64,000 bases of DNA, taken from Streptomyces griseocarneus. Its GTDB lineage: Bacteria; Actinomycetota; Actinomycetes; Streptomycetales; Streptomycetaceae. Both the position numbers and the translations under genes were made by a program. The stretch is from NCBI RefSeq assembly GCF_014655595.1, contig NZ_BNBL01000004.1, forward strand, positions 310,001 through 374,000, written 5' to 3'. Below, in pieces: positions 53,568-61,596 of the stretch; the stretch's first letter is position 1; the number at the start of each line of letters is the position of its first letter. The notes below the pieces were generated by a model. It made no database searches and was not told the origin of the DNA. It worked only from the letters and a program-made list of their open reading frames with translations.

Positions 53568-56500
53568 TCAGTTCGTACCGATCTTCGCCAGCAGGTCCAC
53601 GATCCGGCCCTGCACCTCCGTGCTCGTCGAGCGCTCCGCCAGGAACAGCACCGTCTCGCCCGACGCCAGGCGCGGGAGCTGGGACGGGTCGATGTCGGCG
53701 GAGGTGTAGACGACCAGCGGCGTACGGCTCAGCGCGCCGTTGCCGCGCAGCCAGTCGACGATGCCCGCGCGGCGCCGGCGCACCTGCATCAGGTCCATCA
53801 CCACCAGGTTCGGGCTGGTCTGCGCGGCGAGCGTCACCGCCTCGGAGTCGGTCGCCCCGCACACCACGTGCATGCCGTGCCGCTCCAGGGTCGCGGTCAG
53901 GGCGTTCGCGATCGGCTCGTGCTCCTCGACCAGCAGCACGCGCGGCGGGTGCATCTCGCTGTCGCGCGGCGCCAGCGCCTTCAGGAGCAGCGCCGGGTCG
54001 GCCCCGTACGCCGCCTCCCGCGTGGCGTGCCCCAGCCCCGCCGCCAGCAGCACCGGCACCTCGGCCGCGCCCGCCGCCTCGCGCAGCGACCGCAGCGCGG
54101 CACGCGTGATCGGACCGGTCAGCGGGTCGACGAACAGCGCCGCCGGGTACGCGGAGATCTGCTCGTCCACCTCCTCGCGCGACTGCACGATCACCGGGCG
54201 GTAGCCGCGCTCGGTCAGCGCCTTCTCCGTGGACTCGTCCGGCGCGGGCCACACGAGCAGCCGGCGCGGATTGTCGAGCGGCTCGGGCGGCAACTCGTCG
54301 TCCATCGGCGGCCGCGCGGTCTCCACGACCTCGACCGCGCTGTTCGGCCCGTCGAGCGGCTCCGGCCCCTCCGCGCCCTCGTCCGGTGCTCCTATGGCGA
54401 ACGCGCGGACCTCGGGCGCCCCGAGCGACGGCTGCGGGTGCGGATGCGTGGGGGCAGGCGGGCGCGCGGCACCGGCGGCTGCCGCCGCCGCTTGGGCCTG
54501 CGCCTCGCGCTCCCCCTCGGCGGGGTTGGCCAGCTTCCGGCGCCGGCCGGAACCGGAGGACGGCGTGCCGCCGGGCGGGGTGTCGCTCGTGCCGGGCCTC
54601 TGACCCAGCGTGCGCACGCTGATCGGACGCGGCCCCTCGGCCGTCGCTGCCGCCCCCTGGCCGGCCGCGCCGGGCTCCTCGGCGAGGGCGCGGCGCGCGC
54701 GGCGGCGGCCGGTGGGCACGCCGGCTGCCTGTGCCTGTGCCTGCGGCTGGGCGGTTTCGGTCTCGGGTGCGGCCTGGGCGCTGCCCGCGGTGTTCGACGC
54801 GTTGTCGGCCGCCGGGTCCGGGTGCGGTCCGAACGGTGTGCCGTGCGCGGGCGTGGCGCCCGCGTTCGCCTGTCCCTGCGCGAGCATCTGGCCGGTGTGC
54901 CCGCCGCCGGGGCCGCCCGTGGCGACAGGACCGGCGGGGGCGTCCGGGCCGCCGCTTCGGCCTGCGGGTCCGTCGGCGTTCTCCGGCCGGGGGCCGTGCT
55001 GGTTGTACGCACCGGGGGTGCCGAGGGACTGACCGGCGGGCGCGCCGGGGGCCATTGCCGCGCCCGGCGCGGTGCCGCTTTCCGGCTGGTGGCCGGGGCC
55101 GGGGGTGACCGGGGCCGGGTCGGTGCCCTCCGGGCGGGGGCCCGGCTGGTTGAACGGACCGGAGTTGCCGGGCCCGGCGGGGACAGCGGTCACGGCGGGG
55201 TCGGCGCCTGCCGGCCTGGGGCCGTGCGGGGTGAACGGACCGGGGTTGCCCGGGCCGTCCTGGCCGCCGGGTCCGCTAGGTCCGCCGGGGGCGGGGGCCG
55301 TGGCCGGGTTGGCGTTCTCCGGGCGGGGGCCGTGCGGGGTGAACGGGCCGGGGTTGCCGGGTCCGCCGGGGACGGCGGGCATGGCCGGGTTGGCGCCCTC
55401 GGGCCGGGGGCTCTGCTGGTCGTACGCACCGGGGTTGCCGGGGCCGCCCTGGCCCGCAGGTGCGCCGGGGGCAGCGCCCGCGGCCGGGTTGGCGGCGTCG
55501 GGCTGGTGGCCGTGCGGGCCGTAGGGGCCGGGGGCACCCTGGCCCGCGAGGCCGCCGGGGCCGGCGGTCACGGCCGGGTCGGCGCCTGCCGGCCGGGGGC
55601 CGTGCCGACCGTGGGGGCCGGGGCCGTTCGGGCCGGGCGTACCCGGAACCGGAACCGGAGCCGTGGGGCCGCCCGGAGCCACCGGCGTGCCGTCCGGGCC
55701 GTATCCGTCGGCGGCCTCAACACCCGCACTCGTGCCCGCACCCGCACTCGTGCCCGCACCCGTACCCGTGCCCGCCCCCTGCGGCGGAACCGCAACCGGA
55801 ACAGAAGGCGGAACCGTGGCGGCGGCGTCCGGCGGGGACTTGCGGTCGGAGTCCGCCGGGGGGAGGGCGAACGCGGTGCGCGGCATGGACGGTTCGTCGG
55901 TCGCCTGGCCGGGGATCTGGTGCGGGTGCTCGGCCTCGGCCAGCGCGCGGCGGGCGCGGCGGCCCGTCGGACGGCCGGAGTCGGCGGGCGCGCCGGCCGT
56001 CCGGTCGGCGTCGGCCGGGGGCAGTGCGAACGCGGTGCGGGCCCCCTCGGCGCCCTCGGGCGCTGTGGCCGTCGCGGCCTCGCGGCGCGCCCGGCGGCCG
56101 GTCGGCGCGGTGCCGGTGGCCTGCGGCGGCACGAGGCCGGTCCCTGGGCGGTTGTCCCGCGCGTCGTCGGCGGACTCCTCCTCGGGGCGCGCGGGGCCCC
56201 GCCGGCGCCCGGTGGGCTGCGGCGCCGCGCCCGGGGAGGCGCCGGCACCGACGGCAGCGGCGGGCATGCCTACGCCGTTCGTTCCCGCGTGCGTGCCCGC
56301 AGGCATGCCCACGCCGTTCGTCTCCGCGTGCGTGCCCGCAGGCATGCCCACGCCGTTCGTTCCCGCGTGCGCACCCGACGGCATACCCACGCCGTCCGTC
56401 CCCGCGTGCGTACCCGAAGGCGCACCCGCGCCGTTCGTCCCTGCGGCCGTCGCACCCGCGGCCGGCGCGGCCGCCGCCTCCGTGCCCGCCTCCACGCCCG

Positions 56501-58205
56501 TACCGGCGCCGCCCGTACCGGCCGCACCCGTACCGGCGCCGCCCGGACCGGCCACTCCCGAACCAGCACCGTCCGGCGCCGCGTCGCGGCGGGCGCGCCG
56601 GCCGCCGCCCTGGGGGCGGGTGGGCTCGGCCGCCGGGTCGGGGTTGGTGCCCCGGCCGCGCTGGGTCGGCATCGGCATGACCGTGGTCAGGTTCTCGGTG
56701 TCGGGCCCGCGCCGTTCGGCCGACGGCGGGACGGGGCCCGCGTCCGCCGAGACCGGGACCTCGAGCACGTACGCCTTGCCGCCGGACGCGCCCGGCAGGT
56801 CGTGGGTCTGCAGCACGCCGCCGTGCCGGCGGACGATGCCGCGCACCAGGGGGCCGTGCACCGGGTCGCCGCCCGGGAAGGGGCCGCGCACCTCGATGCG
56901 TACGACCTCGCCGCGCTGCGCGGCCGCGACCACGATCGTCGAGTCGCCGGAACCGGAAGAGGAACCAGAAGCGGAAGCCGATGTGGAACCCGTGGCGTCG
57001 ACGCCGGCCACGTCCGCGATCAGGTGTGCCAGCGCCTGGGCGAACCGCTCGGGGTCCACCTCGGCCTCGATCGCCGGGGCGTGCACGGCGAACTGGGCCC
57101 GCCCGGGCCCGATCAGCTCGACCGCGCCCTCGACGCCGGCCGCCACGACCTCGTCGAGCGCGACCTTCTCCCGCGCGAGCTTGTCGTGTCCGGCGTCCAG
57201 GCGCTGATAGGCCAGCACATTGTCGACAAGAGTGGTCATCCGGGCATAACCGGCGGCCAAGTGGTGAAGAATCTGGTTGGCCTCGGGCCACAGCTGCCCG
57301 GCCGGGTCGTCGGCCAGCGTGCCCAGCTCGGCGCGGAGTTGGTCCAGCGGCCCGCGCAGCGACTCGTCCAGCATGGCCACCAGCTGCGCGTGGCGCGCGG
57401 CCAGGGCGTCGTAGGGGCGGCGGTCGGTGAAGGTCATCACCGCGCCGACGAGCTGGTCGCCGTCGCGCACCGGAGCCGTGGTCAGGTCGACCGCCACCGC
57501 GCGGCCGTCCTTGGCCCACAGCACCTGGCCGCGGACCCGGTGCTTGCGGCCGGAGCGCAGGGTGTCGGCGATGGGCGACTCCTCGTACGGGAAGGGCGTG
57601 CCGTCCGCGCGGGAGTGGTGGATGAGGGGGTGCAGCTCGCGGCCGCCGAGGTCGCTCGCGCGGTAGCCGAGGATCTGCGCGGCGGAGGGGTTGACGAGGA
57701 CGACCTTGCCGGCGGTGTCGACGCCGACGACGCCCTCGGCCGCCGCGCGCAGGATCATCTCGGTCTGGCGCTGCGAACGGGCGAGCTCGGCCTCGGTGTC
57801 GAGCGTGCCGGTCAGGTCGCGGACCACGAGCATCAGCAGCTCGTCGTCGTAGGAGGCGCTCGGCTCGGCGTACGGCGTGCGGCCGTCGAGGTTGGCGCTG
57901 GTGACCTCGACGGGGAACTGGGTGCCGTCCGTGCGCCGGGCGATCATCCGGGTGGGCCGGGTGCGCCCGCCGTCCGGATTGTCCCGCAGCCGCAGCCCAC
58001 CGGGGATGCGCCGCGAGTCGAACTCCGGCAGCAGGTCGAGCAGACCGCGCCCGACGAGCCCGGTGCCGGGCACCTCGAACGTCTCGAGCGCGATGTGGTT
58101 GGCGTTGACGACCGTGCCGTTGCAGTTGACGAGCAACAGGGCGTCGGGCAGGGCGTCGAGTATGGCTGCGAGGCGAGCAGCGCCTCGGGATGGCCTGCTG
58201 CTCAC
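53568..58205 (-). CDS. Giant PAS / degenerate histidine-kinase / receiver protein
   Basis: This 1545-residue protein has two PAS domains (ARLAAILDALPDALLLVNCNGTVVNANH ~10-130; MILRAAAEGVVGVDTAGKVVLVNPSAAQILGYRASDL ~150-260). A kinase-like region (~285-500) follows in which the phospho-acceptor block reads LDESLRGPLDQLRAEL, without the usual His, and the ATP N box reads LAHLIADVAG, without the usual Asn. An ~800-residue Gly/Pro/Ala-rich linker with tandem repeats separates this from two C-terminal receiver-like domains. The last (VLLVEEHEPIANALTATLERHGMHV, LVVMDLMQ) keeps the phospho-Asp but lacks the KP Lys. The GTG at 58205 has GGAGGA about 9 bases upstream. Confidence 0.85.
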   Translation of the reverse strand: MSSRPSRGAARLAAILDALPDALLLVNCNGTVVNANHIALETFEVPGTGLVGRGLLDLLPEFDSRRIPGGLRLRDNPDGGRTRPTRMIARRTDGTQFPVEVTSANLDGRTPYAEPSASYDDELLMLVVRDLTGTLDTEAELARSQRQTEMILRAAAEGVVGVDTAGKVVLVNPSAAQILGYRASDLGGRELHPLIHHSRADGTPFPYEESPIADTLRSGRKHRVRGQVLWAKDGRAVAVDLTTAPVRDGDQLVGAVMTFTDRRPYDALAARHAQLVAMLDESLRGPLDQLRAELGTLADDPAGQLWPEANQILHHLAAGYARMTTLVDNVLAYQRLDAGHDKLAREKVALDEVVAAGVEGAVELIGPGRAQFAVHAPAIEAEVDPERFAQALAHLIADVAGVDATGSTSASASGSSSGSGDSTIVVAAAQRGEVVRIEVRGPFPGGDPVHGPLVRGIVRRHGGVLQTHDLPGASGGKAYVLEVPVSADAGPVPPSAERRGPDTENLTTVMPMPTQRGRGTNPDPAAEPTRPQGGGRRARRDAAPDGAGSGVAGPGGAGTGAAGTGGAGTGVEAGTEAAAAPAAGATAAGTNGAGAPSGTHAGTDGVGMPSGAHAGTNGVGMPAGTHAETNGVGMPAGTHAGTNGVGMPAAAVGAGASPGAAPQPTGRRRGPARPEEESADDARDNRPGTGLVPPQATGTAPTGRRARREAATATAPEGAEGARTAFALPPADADRTAGAPADSGRPTGRRARRALAEAEHPHQIPGQATDEPSMPRTAFALPPADSDRKSPPDAAATVPPSVPVAVPPQGAGTGTGAGTSAGAGTSAGVEAADGYGPDGTPVAPGGPTAPVPVPGTPGPNGPGPHGRHGPRPAGADPAVTAGPGGLAGQGAPGPYGPHGHQPDAANPAAGAAPGAPAGQGGPGNPGAYDQQSPRPEGANPAMPAVPGGPGNPGPFTPHGPRPENANPATAPAPGGPSGPGGQDGPGNPGPFTPHGPRPAGADPAVTAVPAGPGNSGPFNQPGPRPEGTDPAPVTPGPGHQPESGTAPGAAMAPGAPAGQSLGTPGAYNQHGPRPENADGPAGRSGGPDAPAGPVATGGPGGGHTGQMLAQGQANAGATPAHGTPFGPHPDPAADNASNTAGSAQAAPETETAQPQAQAQAAGVPTGRRRARRALAEEPGAAGQGAAATAEGPRPISVRTLGQRPGTSDTPPGGTPSSGSGRRRKLANPAEGEREAQAQAAAAAAGAARPPAPTHPHPQPSLGAPEVRAFAIGAPDEGAEGPEPLDGPNSAVEVVETARPPMDDELPPEPLDNPRRLLVWPAPDESTEKALTERGYRPVIVQSREEVDEQISAYPAALFVDPLTGPITRAALRSLREAAGAAEVPVLLAAGLGHATREAAYGADPALLLKALAPRDSEMHPPRVLLVEEHEPIANALTATLERHGMHVVCGATDSEAVTLAAQTSPNLVVMDLMQVRRRRAGIVDWLRGNGALSRTPLVVYTSADIDPSQLPRLASGETVLFLAERSTSTEVQGRIVDLLAKIGTN
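55020..55640. repeat. Collagen-like Gly-Pro repeats inside the giant receiver protein
   Basis: Imperfect coding repeats of 25-30 residues are built around GNPGPFTPHGPRPENANPA, with variants GPFTPHGPRPAGADPAV, GPFNQPGPRPEGTDPA and GAYDQQSPRPEGANPA. At least six units are visible. They form an extended linker. Confidence 0.75.
56271..56440. repeat. 39-bp tandem repeat inside the giant receiver protein
   Basis: About four and a half copies of a 39-bp unit encode GVGMPAGTHAGTN. Two neighbouring copies are nearly identical at DNA level, indicating recent expansion. The copy number is likely to vary between strains. Confidence 0.8.
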
Positions 58206-58418
58206 GACGACGCTTCCTCCCTGGTTACCGCACCTTGCCGACCGCTTGGGGCGGGTTTGCGCCGCCCCTCGGCGTGTCATTGAGGGGAAGTCTACGGGCT
58301 GCCGATACGGGCGCTACTGCGGATGACGGGTGTGGCGACACCCTCCGACGGGCCTCTCCAGGGCGTCTCGGGCAGGCCGGACATGCCCCTCGTGTCCGCC
58401 TTCGTGGTGACCTCGCGG

Positions 58419-58895
58419 TCAGCTCCGACCACTCTCGGCAGGCGTTTTCTTCGGCGAGCCCTTCGACTGTCCGAACACAGTGGAGAAACGGTTCCAGCGG
58501 GCCATCTCACAGCCGTTGGTCCTGCTGAAGTGGGCGTCGACGGGGCGTCCGGCCCACGTTCCGACGACATGGGCGCGCTCGGGGCCGCCGTAGATCTGGG
58601 TGCAGCTCGCGTCCTTCGGCGTGGGCGCGAAGACGTCCTTGCCCCACTTGGTCTGGGTGTCGAGCTGGTCGCACGCCTCCTTGGCGTTCGGGTGGGTGCC
58701 GCCGGCCGGGTGGCAGTACAGCTCGTACCTGCTGCCTTCGTGGCCGCCGCTGTCCGTGACGGTGATCGTGAGGTGGTCGCCGCCGCTCTCCAGCGCGTCC
58801 GCCCCGCCGAGCGGGAGCGGGGACGCCGTGGCGGCGGGGGCGACGAGGAGCGCCGGGGCCAGCGCTGCTGCGAGGGCGAGGCTGCGGAGTGACAT
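58419..58895 (-). CDS. Secreted SSI-family (subtilisin inhibitor-like) protein
   Basis: This 158-residue protein has a signal RSLALAAALAPALLVAPAATA. The mature part has the SSI pattern YELYCHPAGGTHPNAKEACDQLD, then DASCTQIYGGPERAHVVGTWAGRPVDAHFSRTNGCEMARWNRFSTVFG, with four Cys making two disulphides. The reactive-site loop follows SCTQIYGGP; Gln stands at the place of the usual P1 Met or Lys. AGGAG is about 8 bases before the ATG at 58895. SSI proteins inhibit extracellular subtilisin- or trypsin-like proteases; this variant may have a different target. Confidence 0.88.
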   Translation of the reverse strand: MSLRSLALAAALAPALLVAPAATASPLPLGGADALESGGDHLTITVTDSGGHEGSRYELYCHPAGGTHPNAKEACDQLDTQTKWGKDVFAPTPKDASCTQIYGGPERAHVVGTWAGRPVDAHFSRTNGCEMARWNRFSTVFGQSKGSPKKTPAESGRS

Positions 58896-59114
58896 GCCAA
58901 AGCTCCTGAGGTGCGGCGGTACGGGGCAGGGGGAGCGCCGGAAGCGCCGGCGGAGCCCCTCTTCCGAACTAACGCTCCGGAGCGCCCCGCGTTGCGCGCC
59001 GCGAACGCCTTTGCCCGAGGCACCCAAAGCCCGGTACCGTAGGGTGCGATTGGTGAGCAGCCGCAAGGCTGTGTCATCATCTGCACGCAACACTCGCGCT
59101 CGCGCGGGTGTGCT

Positions 59115-59205
59115 GGAGGCGTCGCCTAGTCCGGTCTATGGCGCCGCACTGCTAATGCGGTTTGGGCCTTAAAGCCCATCGAGGGTTCAAATCCCTCCGC
59201 CTCCG
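59115..59205 (+). tRNA. tRNA-Ser (anticodon GCT)
   Basis: This 91-nt class II tRNA has acceptor GGAGGCG / CGCCTCC with discriminator G, anticodon loop CTGCTAA and a long variable arm (TTTGGGCCTTAAAGCCCA). CCA is not encoded. Confidence 0.97.
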
Positions 59206-59212
59206 CAGCCGG

Positions 59213-59245
59213 GCCCCGGTCGTATTCGATACGACCGGGGCTTTT
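59213..59245 (+). terminator. Terminator after tRNA-Ser(GCT)
   Basis: GCCCCGGTCGTAT / ATACGACCGGGGC, a perfect 13-bp stem with a 3-base loop, is followed by TTTT. Confidence 0.9.
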
Positions 59246-59422
59246 GCGTTCCCGGTGTGTCCCAGGCCTCCGGGGGTGCTCCCGCTCGGCCGGTGAGCGA
59301 TCTTGTCGCGGGTGTTTTCGCAGGTCAGCGCCGGTGCGGCTAATGGATTTCGTGTCCCGGCGCAGGTCATGTAATGTTGTCCACGCAACGCCGACCGGCA
59401 GAGAAAATCGCCGGAAAGCCGA

Positions 59423-59495
59423 GCGCTCGTAGCTTAACGGATAGAGCACTTGACTACGGATCAAGAGGTTGCAGGTTCGAATCCTGCCGAGCGCA
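59423..59495 (+). tRNA. tRNA-Arg (anticodon ACG)
   Basis: This 73-nt tRNA has acceptor GCGCTCG / CGAGCGC, discriminator A and anticodon loop CTACGGA. CCA is not encoded. Confidence 0.97.
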
Positions 59496-59524
59496 CAGTC
59501 GGAGGTCCTCGGACTTCCGTCCGT

Positions 59525-59598
59525 CGCGGGGTGGAGCAGCTCGGTAGCTCGCTGGGCTCATAACCCAGAGGTCGCAGGTTCAAATCCTGTCCCCGCTA
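59525..59598 (+). tRNA. Initiator tRNA-fMet (anticodon CAT)
   Basis: This 74-nt tRNA carries initiator features: an unpaired C1-T72 end of the acceptor stem and three consecutive G-C pairs (GGG / CCC) flanking the anticodon loop CTCATAA. CCA is not encoded. Confidence 0.95.
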
Positions 59599-59604
59599 CT
59601 AGAA

Positions 59605-59639
59605 CCACAGGCCCGGTACCACTGGTACCGGGCCTGTGG
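59605..59639 (+). terminator. 16-bp perfect hairpin after initiator tRNA
   Basis: CCACAGGCCCGGTACC / GGTACCGGGCCTGTGG with a 3-base loop starts 6 bp after the tRNA. There is no long T-tract. It also lies just upstream of the amidohydrolase ribosome site. Confidence 0.8.
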
Positions 59640-59665
59640 CGTTTCCGGCGCGGGAGGGTGTGCGG

Positions 59666-60535
59666 GTGAGCGACGACGGGGTCCTGGCCTTCCGGCGGGC
59701 TCTGGGCCTGCCGGGCCTGATCGACATCCATACGCACTTCATGCCCGAGCGGGTGCTGGACAAGGTCTGGGCGTACTTCGACGCCGCCGGGCCGCTCGTC
59801 GGCCGCCCCTGGCCGATCACCTACCGGCACGCGGAGCTCGAGCGGCTCGGGATCCTGCGCGGCTTCGGCGTGCGGGCCTTCACCTCGATGATCTACCCCC
59901 ACAAGCCCGGCATGGCCGCCTGGCTCAACGGCTGGGCGGCGGACTTCGCGGCCCGTACGCCCGACTGCCTGCACACCGCGACGTTCTTCCCCGAGCCGGA
60001 GGCCGCGGACTACGTGCGCCGGGCGCTGGACGCCGGGGCGCGGATCTTCAAGTCGCATGTGCAGGTGGGCGCGTACGACCCCGAGGACGCGCTGCTGGAC
60101 GAGGTGTGGGGAACGCTCGCGGACGCCGGGACGCCCGTCGTGATCCACTGCGGCTCCGGCCCCGTCCCCGGCAAGCACACCGGGCCCGCTCCCGTGGCCC
60201 GGGTGCTGGCCCGGCATCCGCGGCTGCGGCTGGTGATCGCCCACATGGGGATGCCGGAGTACGCCGACTTCCTGGACCTGGCCGAGCGGCATCCCGGGGT
60301 GCACCTGGACACGACGATGGCGTTCACGGACTTCTCCGAGCGGATCGCGCCGTTCCCGCCGGCCGAGCGGGGGCGCCTGGCGGCGCTGGGGGACCGGATC
60401 CTCTTCGGCAGCGACTTCCCGAACATCCCGTACGGCTACGGGCACGCGCTCGAGTCCCTGACGCGGCTGGGGCAGGACGAGGCGTGGCTGCGCGGCGTGT
60501 GCCATGACAACGCCGCGCGGCTGTTCGGGCTGTGA
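59666..60535 (+). CDS. Amidohydrolase-2 family metal-dependent hydrolase
   Basis: This 289-residue TIM-barrel protein has metal ligands in DIHTHFMPE, FKSHVQVGAY, VVIHCGSG and VIAHMGMPEYADF, and the catalytic Asp in LFGSDFPNIPYGY. The family includes aminocarboxymuconate decarboxylase-type enzymes that hydrolyse or decarboxylate small acids; the substrate here is unknown. The GTG at 59666 has GGGAGG 8 bases upstream. Its stop lies in the first unit of a 17-bp tandem repeat. Confidence 0.9.
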   Translation: MSDDGVLAFRRALGLPGLIDIHTHFMPERVLDKVWAYFDAAGPLVGRPWPITYRHAELERLGILRGFGVRAFTSMIYPHKPGMAAWLNGWAADFAARTPDCLHTATFFPEPEAADYVRRALDAGARIFKSHVQVGAYDPEDALLDEVWGTLADAGTPVVIHCGSGPVPGKHTGPAPVARVLARHPRLRLVIAHMGMPEYADFLDLAERHPGVHLDTTMAFTDFSERIAPFPPAERGRLAALGDRILFGSDFPNIPYGYGHALESLTRLGQDEAWLRGVCHDNAARLFGL

Positions 60536-60618
60536 GCCGGCCCGTTCGCCGAGCCGGCCCGTTCTGTGAGTCGACCCATTCCCTGAGCCGGCCCGTTCTG
60601 TGAGTCCGCTCGTGCCCC
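60534..60618. repeat. Five 17-bp tandem copies filling the gap between two convergent genes
   Basis: GAGCCGGCCCGTTCGCC, GAGCCGGCCCGTTCTGT, GAGTCGACCCATTCCCT, GAGCCGGCCCGTTCTGT and GAGTCCGCTCGTGCCCC run without interruption. The first overlaps the amidohydrolase stop and the fifth ends one base before the stop of the convergent LLM oxidoreductase gene. Confidence 0.85.
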
Positions 60619-61497
60619 TCAGAGCGGCAGGATCTGCGCCAGCTCGCGCCACTGCGGCCGCGACAGGTCGCGGAGTCGTTCCTTCCGCTGGGGGAGGACC
60701 ACCTGCAGGGCCAGGTGATCGGCGCCCGCGGCCACGTACTCGTCGAGCCGGTCCCGGACGCGCTGCTCGTCGCCGAGGGCGAAGAGCGCGTCGACCAGGC
60801 GGTCGCTGCCGTCGTCCTTGAAGTCGTCCTCGGTGAAGCCGAGGCGCAGGAGGTTGTTGGTGTAGTTCGGCAGGGCGAGGTAGCGGGCGAGGAACGAGCG
60901 GGCGGTCTCGCGGGCGCGGCCGAGGTCGGTGTCGAGGACGACGTTCACCTCGGGGGCGAGGAAGGCGTCCTCGCCCAGCAGCTCGCGGGTCCGCGCGGTG
61001 TGGTCCGTGGTGACCAGGTAGGGAATCGCCCCGGCCGAGCGGTCCCGGGCGAGGCCGGCCATCTTGGGGCCGAGCGCGGCCAGCACGCGCTGTTCGGCGG
61101 GCACGGGCACGGGCGCGTCGTCCAGGGCCGTCAGGTAGTCCCGCATGGCGGAGTACGGGCGGGAGTAGCGCGGGGTGAGCGCGGTGTGGCTGACGCCGAG
61201 TCCGAGGACGAGGCGCTCGCGCGCCCCGGGCGGGAGCGCGGCGTACCGGGCGGCGACGTCGGCCGCCTCGTGCTCCCAGATGCTGAGGATGCTGGTGCCC
61301 ACGGCGACGCGCCGCGTCGCCCCGAGGACGTGCGCGGCCCCCTCGAAGCCGGGGCTGCCGCCGATCCACAGGGCCGCGAAGCCGAGCTCCTCCAATTCGG
61401 CGGCCGCCTCGCGGATTTCGCCGAGCCGGTTCGGGTCGTCCGAGTGGAGGCCCGCGCTCCAGATGCCGAACGTACCGAGGTCAGAAGTGAGATCCAT
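60619..61497 (-). CDS. LLM class F420-dependent oxidoreductase
   Basis: This 292-residue luciferase-like TIM barrel starts LGTFGIWSAGLHSDDPNRLGEIREAAAELEELGFAALWIGGSPG. VAVGTSILSIWEHEAADVAARYAAL and RLVLGLGVSHTAL are typical of the actinobacterial F420-dependent subfamily. GGAG is 7 bases before the ATG at 61497. The substrate is unknown. Confidence 0.9.
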   Translation of the reverse strand: MDLTSDLGTFGIWSAGLHSDDPNRLGEIREAAAELEELGFAALWIGGSPGFEGAAHVLGATRRVAVGTSILSIWEHEAADVAARYAALPPGARERLVLGLGVSHTALTPRYSRPYSAMRDYLTALDDAPVPVPAEQRVLAALGPKMAGLARDRSAGAIPYLVTTDHTARTRELLGEDAFLAPEVNVVLDTDLGRARETARSFLARYLALPNYTNNLLRLGFTEDDFKDDGSDRLVDALFALGDEQRVRDRLDEYVAAGADHLALQVVLPQRKERLRDLSRPQWRELAQILPL

Positions 61498-61596
61498 GAT
61501 CACTCCAATCGGAGGCGGCTTCCGCTTATTCCGATTCTCAGGTGTTTCACAGGATGCCGAAAGAGCGCTCTCAGCCTTCCCGCCCACGATCTCGGC

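Noticed and set aside
53868..58283. A 1471-residue plus-strand open frame
   Set aside because: It is the antisense shadow of the PAS/receiver gene; its translation is Arg/Gly-rich with no domain, while the minus strand shows PAS and receiver motifs.
59115..59639. Integration site of a mobile element at the tRNA cluster
   Set aside because: No integrase and no repeated tRNA 3' end were found on either side within the window.
60534..60618. CRISPR array
   Set aside because: The units are contiguous 17-bp tandem repeats with no spacers and no cas genes nearby.
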